This document shows positions 44,960 to 55,813 of a DNA stretch of 64,000 nucleotides, piece after piece. Source of the DNA: Rhodocollybia butyracea (Eukaryota > Basidiomycota > Agaricomycetes > Agaricales > Omphalotaceae); contig JADNRY010000336.1 in the NCBI GenBank assembly GCA_015501585.1, positions 1 through 64,000 of the forward strand. The letters run 5' to 3'. Within the stretch, counting starts at the first letter, position 1. Each line of letters begins with the position of its first letter. The position numbers were made by a program, and so were the translations under genes. The notes beneath the pieces were generated by a model that saw nothing but the letters and a program-made list of their open reading frames with translations, had not been told where the DNA came from and did no database searches.

Positions 44960-46906
44960 CTTAGCTTTTTGCAAACCGTTCAACAACCCTCCGTCGCCTT
45001 CTGTCTTCCATAAACTCAACCTCAAAGCTTCATGTTTTCAGCGAAATAGGCGGACAAGAGAGTCAAAAAACGCTGGAAACTATCAGTATTGCGAGGTGTG
45101 CGTCAAACGATCGCGCAGTTACACTACCCGCTGTTCAATTGGATGGCCTGGATGACTTTAATGTGAGCTCGCAAACCTTCGGTTCCTCGATCAGTTTAGA
45201 GCAAACGTAAGCCCGGATCCGCTTTTCTTGCTCTTCCTAATATATTTTTTGTTGATCTCTAATCATAACAGAGTTTTCGATGGGTCCTTGTGTATGGAAT
45301 CTGCTAGAATGATTGAGGATGTGGATTCGAACTTCGGTGAGTTTTTTCTTTCGAATTTTAGTATATCTCTAATGAATGTTGGAACGATTCATGTGGTTAG
45401 ACTTTGATCCGGGTAGGCCATATCCCTCTGCGCATGGACCACCCGCCAAATCCCACCCCGAACCGAGTACGCCCAGTACTACCGCTAGTTTCAAAGTCTA
45501 CGATCTCTCGATTCGTCAACTGCTAGTCCGCCTGCTTTCCCGCGCCGTCACGCGTTAAGCTTCAAGTCCCAAAAATCCGAATCCATCGCACACGCACCTC
45601 TCTACGTATACCTCTTTACAACTATGTTCCTCCAGCCTCACTGGCCTCATCGATGCCACCCACTCAAAGCTATCGTGGCGTAACCAAGCTCAGGGCGCCT
45701 CGCCGTTTTCAACGCCAATTCTATCTTAGCACCTAGCTGTAGACTCTCAAACCGCTGATTGCATCACTGTCCCTGACGCTGGACGCGACCGCGACCCTCA
45801 GTGCAATGTCCTGTATGTATACGCTACCTTTATACTGTTCTTGCGATTCAACTTAGACTGATTCCATCCTGTAGTGATTTTAATCATAACCCATCGTTCA
45901 GGGAGGAAGAGTTTCGTCTGAAAAAGATCTCTTAGTGGGACACATTCGCCTATCCGGGAAGTTTCAGCAACGACTTGAGTGTACCGGTGTAATCGAATCC
46001 GGAAGCTTTATCCCCTCCCAACTGGCAAGTGAAAAGTATTTTCTTTGTTTCGTTCTATTTTCATTTTTACTAATTGGCTGAATCTATATATCTACCAGGT
46101 TCAGTCGTATCAGATCCAACGCGCTGTACTATGATTTCCCGAGCATGTTCCTTCCCCGCTATCGACTGTACCGCCCTACTATATATATTCTTTCACTAGA
46201 CTCGAAGCTCCCAATCCCAACCCCAATCGTCCCTATTCAAATCTCAATGCCATTTTCAATCCTCGAACCGTCAACTCTCCCGGTCGCGCAAGTCGCACTT
46301 CCCGTGCTCAATGAAATACAGCAATCCTTAACCATCGGAACGCACTAGCGGAGCGCTGAGTGGAAGATGAGGGAGCGTCTGCAGAGAGCGGGGAGAACAG
46401 ACTCTGCACAGAACGCAGGAAGACTTGCGTGACGGTGTGAGCAGGTTCTCGCTGTGCGGTAGGCTAGTTTAAGCTAAGAAATCTAGAGAGACCGCCGAAA
46501 TGGGGACAACCGGTTGCAACGGTTTAGCAGGCTGGGGTGCCGAATAGTCATGCGGATATGCTTGCTAAGGACGTTATCATGTTGCACACCAACTTGTATA
46601 TGCGTTCTTGTAGTAGTGGGAGTGCTGCAGCAGCCAGCTGCGGTGGTGACCATAATAGTGCAGATTGTAGGATAACAGGGTAAGGTACAGGGAAGGAGAG
46701 GGAGAGGGAGAGGAAAGCCTGTGCCGAGGTATAGAGGTGAGCTTTTGCAAGCATTGCGAGATGTTTGTTGGCCTCAGGCTGTGTCAAGGGGTTAAACGTC
46801 GAACCGTACTTACATTGATATATTCAAAAATTATAGTACTATCAAATACTAATTGATGATTTAATTTCTTCCTTATTGTCACCTCAACGTACGTAGTGTA
46901 AACTTA
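44960..46906 (+). pseudogene. decayed copy 2 of the family-B gene
   Basis: Matches 37140-39060 in order: the 5' flank, LDGLDDF near 45143, two introns in the same places, DPGRPYPSAHGPPA near 45408, the tail near 46340, and AGEAFARIA-type reverse reading near 46700. The start codon of copy 1 (ACAATGTCT) is CGAGGTGTG here, so translation initiation is lost. Many frame breaks. The block continues at 50100 beyond the Harbinger element. Confidence 0.8.
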
Positions 46907-46996
46907 GGGCCTGTTCGGCAACACGAATCTGGATTTTGTCAGATTTTGCCGGGACTTTTATTTGCCCATTTGTCATCTACATGTGATCTATTTCTG
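46907..46996 (+). repeat. Harbinger left terminal inverted repeat
   Basis: About 90 bp, matching the reverse complement of 50006-50096; differences include AATCTGG against AATCCGG. Confidence 0.9.
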
Positions 46997-47075
46997 TACA
47001 ATTATTCCTTGACTGTCGTTGACTCGACCTATTTTCCCTTCTCTGCCTATTGCGCCCGATCGTGTAACTGAAAGA

Positions 47076-48614
47076 ATGCCTTCTGACAATATTCCGCCTG
47101 AAAATGACACTGGAAACACGTCTGACCATCCCGAAACTGCTCCTTCCATGACATCCAAAGGTCGACCAAACACCCGGCCCCGCAAACCCAGAAAGAAGAC
47201 GGGCAGTGCATCTGGCACACAGACGATGAATCCTGAAGTGGATACAGGTCCAACGAAGGCGGTCTGGACTGTCGCCGATGTTTTCAAGTTACTTCAGTAC
47301 TTGATTGACCAGAAACCACGAGCAGGCGACGGTGGAAGCTATCCAATGGCAATCTACAATGAGGCAGCAGTGGAATGTAATAAGATTCGCTCTCAAGGTG
47401 CCAATAAGACGGGTGCAATGTGTAAAAACAAATGGTCTACGGTATGTGCCAAAGGTTTTATACATCTTGGCCTGTTCTGACTTTTTTCTTACAGGGACTT
47501 CGCCCTATCTGGAAGATCTGTCGTGAAATCGACACCCGCTCTGGTCTAGGTGGTTTTGACACCGAAAAAGGTGCTCATATTACTGCAGAATCTGAGCATG
47601 TCTGGGCCGATTTTGTGAAGTCAAATCCTTCGGTTGCTCCTTACAAACACAAAGGATGGGTCTATTGGGATAAGATGGCTGAGCTCCTAGGATCCCCGCC
47701 TCCTCGTGGTCATCGCGTCTTTCGTGCAAGTCAATGATAGATACTCGTGCTATAAGCCCCACTTGGGATATTGAGAATGAGAATAACAATCTCCCGGGTG
47801 ACTCTCAAGTGCGTGGTCATACTACATCCTTTGTCGCTCATATCTGACTTTTTTTCACTCTAGAACATACCTGACGATGCTAGCGGATCTGGCACCCGAC
47901 ATACACCCGACATATTTGGTGCTGAACTTGCTCAGACATCAAACAGTGCTCCGCTGGTCAGCGGTCTGGGTTCGCAGCCTGCACCTGGATTCACCTCTCA
48001 AGTCGATCGAATATCTGGCCGGTTGGGCATTCGGCGCGCACCCAGTATGTTCAACTCTCATACGTCTCGGGCCTCTAGCATTTCCGGCTCTCAATCTCTT
48101 GCCGCTGGAGATGACGATGATTCTCAAGATAGCTATGAGGTTCGTCTTTGAGTGTACCTGTGTCTATTAAGTATCAACTGATTTCTACCAGACTCCAACT
48201 CCAACTCCTGGACCATCCCGAAAGCGTGAGGCTGCTGATTCTCTCCCTTCCACTGCAAAGAAAACACGTTTGAGCTCTGGGTCTCAAGCTATTGGCTTGA
48301 TCGGGGCTGCAATGGACCGCTTCACCGACGCAATGATTGATGTTATTGCCCCCCCGCCTCCAGTAGTACAGCCTGGAATTCCAATGATGTCGGCGAGTAC
48401 CAGCAATGTCATCGGAACACCCAGAAGCCTACGACGGCAAGTTGCGCTGGCCAGGGTTCAGGATGAAGCCCTTACCGTTGATGATCGGGTGGATTTGTTT
48501 GAGATGTTCGAGAAGGACAGTGTACTTGTTGAATCGTACCTCGCGTTTACGATACCTGAACTGAGGGAGAACTGGATTAAGCGCAAGTTGAATGCATTAC
48601 AAGGATATGTGTAG
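47076..48614 (+). pseudogene. Harbinger ORF1: Myb/SANT-like DNA-binding protein, one frameshift
   Basis: Exons 47076-47441, 47495-47808, 47864-48139 and 48192-48614. The first two encode a Myb_DNA-bind_3-like domain (VWTVADVFKLLQYLIDQ, CKNKWST, then GLRPIWKICREID, WADFVKSNPSVAPYKHKGWVYWDKM). The third and fourth are Ser/Pro-rich and end with a helical part (LFEMFEKDSVLVESYLAFTI). Near 47728 the frame RVFRAS must shift by one base to reach MIDTRAISPTWD; this is a 1-nt deletion or an unseen tiny intron. In known Harbinger elements this protein takes the transposase to the nucleus and the ends. Confidence 0.8.
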
Positions 48615-48620
48615 TAGTTA

Positions 48621-49964
48621 CTATTCAAGGCCGTCGATTGCTCGTTCTGCCAGAAGCTGTATATAACTATCCCACATCGCTTGTGCAATATCATCACGTC
48701 TTCTTTCCGCCTCTGTCTTTTCTTCATTAGAAACAAGTCCTTCTGCCAAGTCACCATGTATATCTGTGTCTCCTGCTCCATCGTACCCAGGTGCAGGATC
48801 CCAAGCTGCATTGAAGTTGTGTATGTAGGTATCGTCATTTGTCATAATGAAATTATGGACAGCTGCAAGGCCTGGAGGAATGCGAACCTGTATACTCATG
48901 TCATAGTGTGGAGCATGAACAAGTATCTCCCAGCGTGCCTTGATCACACCGAAGATACGCTCCACGACATTACGAGCAGATGCATGGCGTAGGTTGAACA
49001 GTTCTTCACGGTTCACGGGCCTATAATGGATCAGAACCAGTAGCAGGAGAAGCTCAAGTACATACCGTACACCAGCTCTTCCCCACTCTGCAAGATGATA
49101 TCGGATACCACGATATGGGACAATGAGAGCATTACAATGTGTGAAGCCTGCATCTGCAAGATAGTACTTTCCAGGAGGCACGGGAAAGTCTATACGCCGT
49201 GCGCGGTCATACATGAACGCATCGCCAGTAGATCCTTCATGGCCACTGACGAAGTATTGAAAAACAAGGTCCAATGAGCAACAGGCAAGGCAGTTCTGGC
49301 TTAAAAAACCCTTGCGATTTTGTGCTGCTTGGCGTTCTTCAGCCGAAGGACAACAGTGAATGTGTGTTCCATCGATTGCGCCGATTACATCTTTGAAGAA
49401 TGGCCAAAACTTTGGATTATCCTCCAGACGGGCACTCTGAAGATCCCCTGCTTTTGGAAGAACCACAAAGCGAGTATAGAAGGGAGCAGACGATACAGCT
49501 TCCAGTACTTCCCGAAAATATCTACAGTTATCTCAATGTTTGAAGCGCCTCAGAGTGGTATGGATAAATATTCACCTAGATATGGTCTCATTGGAGCGTT
49601 GGAACCGTTCACCAACATGGCGTATAGATAGGCCAGTGGTGCATGAGTACAGGAATATTGCTACTTTCTCCTCCAGAGTGACATATCGAGAGTCTGAAAG
49701 ACCACATACACGCAGCTCAAATACAAATGCTGTAAAGACATGCACTCGCATCCCAAGCTCAGTGTGGATCCTGTCCGGATGTCCCAGTAACAGCTCCTGC
49801 ACCCAGTCCATCCCCGACATCTTAGAGTTATGATATCGCTGGGCCCAATATCCTGGTGTTGCATATAGGACTGCCGTGAATGCTACAAGGGCAAGATAGT
49901 AGTACGCTAACATAGCAATTCTGCGGGTACGTGCAGTAACAGGGTCTGGAGGTGGTGGATCCAT
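48621..49964 (-). CDS. Harbinger DDE transposase, complete
   Basis: Exons 49964-49576, 49521-49066 and 49020-48621 give 414 residues. The N-terminus has a helix-turn-helix-type part (LEEKVAIFLYSCTTGLSIRHVGERFQRSNETISRYF). The DDE_Tnp_4 core follows with GAIDGTHI (first D), YLADAGFTHCNALIVPYRG (second D) and ARNVVERIFGVIKARW (E). The introns are 54 and 45 nt. I chose the start MDPPPPDPV because it lies inside the element with a clear following helix. All catalytic residues are present, so this copy may be able to cut and paste if ORF1 function is supplied. Confidence 0.92.
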
Positions 49965-50005
49965 CGATAATACTATCCGATAATCAAAGCTTTGGCTGTC
50001 TTTAA

Positions 50006-50096
50006 ATAGAAATCGATCACATGTAGGTGACAAATGGGCAAATAAAAGTCCCGGCAAAATCTGACAAAATCCGGATTTGTGTTGCCGAACAGGCCC
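50006..50096 (-). repeat. Harbinger right terminal inverted repeat
   Basis: Reverse complement of the left end, ending GGCCC before the TTA duplication. Confidence 0.9.
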
Positions 50097-50099
50097 TTA

Positions 50100-51481
50100 G
50101 ATTACTTTGACCAGGCTTTGACTAAGCTTTGACCGTATTTGAATATATTGAACGATCACGTGCTTAATTTGCGACTCTTCTTTTCCTTTTTTTGCAACGG
50201 CCGCCCTGTTTCCGAAGCAGCTCCTCGTGCCACATTGTTTAGCTACACTCAAGACACCTGGAATTCGCATTGGCCTTCCTACTCGTCTCCCAATCATCCC
50301 AAGTCCCGTCCACAAGCGAAAAAAACCCGGCTTGCATAAAACAGCTTTTGAACGTATACTACCTCTAGCTTTGAAACCCACCTCGAATCCAAGACGTATA
50401 AAAAGCTGTCGGAAAGATCCCTACAGTATCGATGGTATCTCCTGTATCTTCAGTGTAAGGACAAGCTATAACCCGGCCTAACTTCCATATCCCATCAAGG
50501 CTGGCGATTTCGATAGACACATCAAATACAGGTACAATCGGGAGACCAGAAAGGGCTCAGAAAAATAGCGATAATGAGTTTGAGGGGTTAGGGGAAAGTA
50601 ACGACAGCGAGTTCGAAGAGGAAGAACTAGCTACAACACGGAACTCGAGTTTGAAATCATCTTCGTCACTGGCCGGGGAGTTTTTTCTGTGTCCTAGGCC
50701 TTCGTGGAATCGTCTCGTTGGCCTGCAACGAGCGACGTGTATGAGGATTCTCGGGATATCACTGAATGAACAGCATACACTGGCCATAATGATCCAGACC
50801 CCCTGGCCCTGGGCGCCATTCAGAGTCCTTCCAAACCAAACACGCCTTACTCTCACTCCGACTTGCCTTTTTCCTCCCAGACTAACTACGACCCGGACTC
50901 GCGTAGTAATTCCTGGTGTTCTCGACCAATATTGCAGGATATCTGTGATACCATGTACTGTTTTTTGTTTTCCCTTTCCGAAACACCAACTCCAGCTCCG
51001 ACTTTGACAAGTCCAGAGGGTTTACCAGCACCACCATCTTCCACTCATCATCTCACTCCTTATCCACGGTTGCACTTCACTTACGACAGTGGTACTGTTC
51101 TGCCGTTACCGTTTTATCCAGTTTCTTCACATCCGAATGCGGACCCTTTGTTGTCGTCGTTGTCGAATACTCTTACTAATATCCGAGTCGCAATGCATAT
51201 GGGGAAAAGCAAAAACCTCATATCAATCCCAGTTATACTGATACGCCACATACACCCCATCGACTTGGACTCGCATCACCCTCGGCCCATGTATCTGGGG
51301 GAGGTGGTAAACTGGAGTAGGGTTAATCTTGCGGATGTTAAGTATTTTAAGAAGGTGAGTTCTACTCAGAGATACCCCACTTGCGCTATTGTTAACTTGT
51401 TTTTTTTTTTTTGCTTTGGTGTAGAAGGATAAATGGAGGCTGCTGGGGTATAGTGATTCGGTTTGGGAACGACGACGGTAA
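50100..51481 (+). pseudogene. family-C gene, longer copy, frame-broken
   Basis: Acidic start (DNEFEGLGESNDSEFEEEEL near 50566), then DPDPLALGAIQSPSKPNTPYSH and FSSQTNYDPDSRSNSWC, a Pro-rich region, LHFTYDSGTVLPLPFYPVSSHP near 51078, and YLGEVVNWSRVNLADVKYFKK before a GTGAGT donor at 51355. The last exon (51425-51481) is KDKWRLLGYSDSVWERRR. An in-frame TGA near 50768 and a frame change near 50700 interrupt it. No domain known. Colinear with 39160-39830. Confidence 0.6.
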
Positions 51482-51633
51482 ACGAATCTGACGTGAGTCT
51501 TACTTAGACTGCGGGAAATTTGCTTTCAAGATCAATCGATGTTATCTCACTGTTAATATCAACATCCCAGATACTTATTCCATGTCTTTCAAGGCTTTGG
51601 CCGCCAAGAAGGGTAAATAAATAATCCGTATAA

Positions 51634-54063
51634 TCAAACCCTCAAATCATTATCTATATCATCCTGCTTTGTAAATATAGTTGGAGAAATCGGATACGGC
51701 GTCTCCGAGTGCTCATCCGGAATATCCTCCAAAAGCACTTTCATGCGTTGAGCGTTAGCCGAGGTTTGTAGCAGTGCTTTCCATACAAGCGCTGGAAGTG
51801 TTATGGTTGGTAGGTTGAGTCGGACATCCGAGTCTGCGTCCCCTGCGGGTGGTATCACTGATTTATCAGAGACACTCAAGTTGGACATCCCAAGTTCCTG
51901 CCGATAAGTAGCCACAAGCCATGGTATGGCATCTTCAGGAGAGAGGTACGTGTGCTGTCCCTCATGCCAAAACCTAACTGATTGCACCCCGAACGCCAGT
52001 GCAGTTAGTGCAAAACTGATGGTTTCCCAGGTCGCAGGCTTAAATTTGGAGAGGGAGTCATTTATATATGCGAACTGGAAAAAGTTTTTGAAATATTCTG
52101 GGTGTATGCTTCGAATGCCGACGAGCTCTTGCTGCTTCATGTGGTTTAGATGTACCACTGAGCGGAATATGCTCTCTAGTCTGTCTAAGGTGGCGCCACC
52201 TGCATGAGCATGAGCATCGCGTACGTGTCTGCGTAGCAAGTCAATTAATGCGTCAAAACTGTCGCACCCGTAAAGGACACGTAAAGCGTGACTGGTTGAT
52301 AGCTTTTCCGTCATATTGGATGTAAATGCCCCTAGCGACTGGAAGAGAATTTCTTTTGCAGAGGGACTGGAGGTAGTCTCTCCTAACCACCATAGGGCAG
52401 TCAACTCGAGGTTTTGGTCTGCGGTAGATGATTTGGCGCGAGCTGCATGGCGTTCGGCTGCCTTTAAAGATATGTAGCCTTTAGTTTGGAAGTTTTTCGG
52501 ATCCAAGGAATTCAAGCCCGCTAGCTCTCGATTCCAGTTGTACACAGATATAGTTAGTGGGGATATAACTCTTAAGAATATTGCCCAAGGTTGGTGGAAG
52601 GCGTAATACAGTATATCAGTGAATGTTGTTTTGTAAGCACATTGGACAGTAAAGAGAGGGAGGAACGTTGCGGTGAGGTAGAGAACTACCACACTAATTG
52701 TAGCAGCACCAACGATATATGCAATTGAGACGTTCAGAGGAATGAGGAAGATGACTAGCCCAGCAAGGAACAGGATTAGAGCAAGATGGAGAAGCGCGGG
52801 GAGCATCCCAATAATGGCTTGTACCCGCCATTTCTTCAGTCCATTAAGACGAAATTGACGGATGAATGCTCTCTCTCGGGGTGTGCCGGTTATGATGGAC
52901 ATGTATTGACGAAGCCATTGCTTGGCGAGCACGGCAAAGAGAGCAACAGAGAGCGCGACGGTGAGGCTTACAAACCATAGACCGTTTACCCATAGGTTAA
53001 GCATGGAGGGAGAAAAGACAGTACTGGTGAGTGGGATGAGGGAAATTGCAGTGCTATTGGTATTGGCACGAATTAACATTGTTACTTCGCCGAGGTAGGA
53101 CGCGGCGAGCTGGCTATAGTCCTGCGAAAGTGATTGATAGGTCTGCGCCAGGAATGTCGTGAGGATCGCAGAGAAAAGACCGGCCTGTTGGAGGGCTAAG
53201 TACCAGCCGAAGGCAAACAATCTGCATCGGATGGATGTAACGTACAAAGACTAGAAGAATGTCTAAACTATCACCCAATTTTTCGAACATGTCATTGTCA
53301 AAAGCTGTTGCTTCATCCAGATATACCCACCAGATGCGGGCTTCTTCGTCGAGTTCATGGTAGCGTTCATCTTCTGGGTATTTTAGTTTGTAATTGTAGT
53401 TTTCTGATATCCGATATCATATAAGCACAGGTTTTTTTAGAAAGAAGAGCAATAACAGTCACTACATGCGTACTTACCTGTTGTTGGATGTACTACTCGA
53501 TGTAGCCGTTCTTTTTTCAGTCCAAAGCGAGTAGATTTAAAGTGTTTATCAGCGCTTCTACATAGTCCGGCCCGGTTTGTCTTCTCTTCCGACCCAACAA
53601 CAGCTTCGTGTAAATTGGATACTGCTGTGCGGATAGCGTCGATATTGATGGCTGAATTGGATTCCCGCTCCTGAGCAGGAAATGTGCTGTGTGGGTGTGG
53701 CGTAGATTCAGGGTCTTTTGCCCGACCGTTCGGGTCAACAAGAGGGGAGGGGGGCATACGAGGATGGAGGTCTTCATCACTCACCACCGCAAATTCCATG
53801 GTTGATACACTCCGGGATGTAACATGGGGAAATCTCCATTGATTTGTATGCGGTAGCTGGGTGGTTATGGCGGCTGGTACAGAGTTCATGCTAGGTCGTG
53901 ATACCAAAGCCTCTCGCTCCTCACGCGTCTGCATTATGGCATGCATGCCGCGTAAGAGAGAGAGCATCTCAAGCATTTCCGGGGAGTCCAAAAACGGCCC
54001 GTTTGCTGGATAGGACTCGGAGTGATTAGAGGAAGGATGGTCTGTTCTTGAGGGTTCCACCAT
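51634..54063 (-). CDS. DUF6535 membrane protein, complete
   Basis: Exons 54063-53478, 53403-53246 and 53184-51634 give 764 residues. The first exon is hydrophilic, with a helical MLEMLSLLRGMHAIMQTREEREAL. The DUF6535 domain spans the exon 2-3 joint (IWWVYLDEATAFDNDMFEKLGDSLDILLVF, then AGLFSAILTTFLAQTYQSL). Transmembrane helices follow: LWFVSLTVALSVALFAVLAKQ, a long LLHLALILFLAGLVIFLI segment and one more. The typical AKQWLRQYMSI and PRERAFIRQFR words are present. The C-terminal 400 residues are cytosolic-like. Family function is unknown; it is expanded in Agaricomycetes. Confidence 0.88.
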
Positions 54064-55813
54064 TGCTTGCTGTAGACAATGAGTGTTGGGAAACAACAAT
54101 GATATAACCAGCGTTGACCCGCGGACATATTGGCCAGCGTGAACGCTAATCAAATGACAGAACTTGTATCAAAAGTTGAATAGTTGGGTGAAAAGGCACT
54201 GCTAACCTGTAATAAGTAGGCGAAAGAAACGATCATCGACGGCATAAACTGTATGTAAAGTAAACATGCCGCTTTGGCTCAACACCTCTGGATGAGTAGA
54301 TTTGAGTCAGGTTCGAGAATCCGGCAAGAAAGGATCATTATTCACGACTGGCGGTAACAACGTCTCACCGGATGGCTCGACAGCATTGACTGATGCATCT
54401 ATCAGGAAACACATGGCACGCTAGCAGGGGGTGAAAAAGAGTCGATCATAGAGCCAGCTTCCGTACAGATTCTGGGGTCAATTATTGGGCCACAGGCTTG
54501 TCAATACTCGAGGTAGGGATATTCTGTACAGTTAGGTAGATTCTATACAGTTAGATAGGTGATTGCCTAGTGCTAGGGTAGGCTGGCGCTCCCAACCGTA
54601 GGGCCGTAGATGGCGAGTATCCTGAGAGTGCTCACCGAATGCGATTGAGCTATAAATCGACATATGTACGTTATCAAAGGCTTAGCTTGTCAGATACCGC
54701 GCCTTTGCCAAGTCGTGTGCACGTCCGACCAGGGCGCCTAAAGATGCCTACTCGCGATAGTACGGGCTGTACACTCAATGTTAGTCTAGATTCTAGTAAA
54801 GAAAATAAACGACATATGCGAACAGAGGCTATCATTCAACGGTGTAGCTCAGATATTGGTGCGTGCTGGGTGCGCGCAAGTGTTGTATGATGCGTGTAAT
54901 TGCTGTGCCAATTTTTTAATATAAGACTTGATATTATAGAGCATGTGTGTGGAATTAGCTTGGGACCTTGTCAATACCCACAAGCTCATGAGTATGAGGT
55001 TATCACTGTAAGAATACACATTTTCTGCCAATTTTAGAGCAAGATTAATAGACTGAAGATGCATCAGCTTTCTCTAAAACAAACCTGCCAAAGCCTGCAA
55101 CGTGATGAAAGTCTTTTCGCGGTTGATTAGCCCCACCCACGGTTACGTAGTTGAAAACAAGGCGGAAATGTGAGCACAAGCAGAGAAGTAATCGAATAAA
55201 ACAATCACTGCTGTTCAACCCGGATTCCATATATCTCCAAACATGAACGTCGGCGTGGTTCCCATGGTATCGCTACTCCTTCAACGTGTTCAAAGTGTAC
55301 GGCAGGATGGCGACTGAAGGGAAATGCTAAAGTGTTCACTTCTTGGGAGTCTAAGACGGGTCAAAATTTAGAAACCTGAACAATCGGAGAAATGCTAAAA
55401 TGTAACCTACTATGTGTCTTGTTTTGTGCGACTCATCGTACTTACTCCAGGCTGAGTTTTGTCCCCTGTGACTACAATTCTAACTCGGACCCTGGTCCAG
55501 CTAAGTAACGGTGCCGGTAGGTTTAAGGACGCTTACACTGCCATTGGACCGATAAACTGTTGCCAAAGTAGGTCGCAAATAATAGCTCTCGGTAGCAGCG
55601 TCACGCGCCTGAAGTCGGGGCATGGAACGTTATCAATCAATTTTGCTAGCCGACGGCTATGCAGAATCTTTAATTGTTGAGTTCATACATATATACACAC
55701 ACACGCTGACTACGGAGTCTAAGAGTTGCCGGTATAGATATGAGTCTAAAGTCAAATGATTTGTCGTCGTTCGTCTTTCTTCCTACAAGTTCCCCCCAGG
55801 ATGGAACCAGAAA
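54064..55813. other. intergenic, no gene recognised
   Basis: Short frames only. A (CA)n-like run near 55690. This is the divergent upstream region of the DUF6535 gene (-) and the NLR gene (+). Confidence 0.4.

Larger units (their letters stand above)
46907..50096. mobile_element. PIF/Harbinger DNA transposon, nearly intact
   Basis: Length 3190 bp, bounded by TTA duplications (46904-46906 and 50097-50099), the known Harbinger target. Terminal inverted repeats of about 90 bp start GGGCCTGTTCGGCAACAC at both ends with a few mismatches. It has two convergent genes: a Myb/SANT-like DNA-binding protein (+) and a DDE transposase (-), whose stop codons are 6 bp apart. This two-gene layout is typical of the superfamily. 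The transposase is intact, ORF1 has one apparent frameshift. Confidence 0.95.

Noticed and set aside
54300..54330. B-box-like GGTTCGAGAATCC
   Set aside because: It has two extra bases compared with the consensus and no A box upstream.
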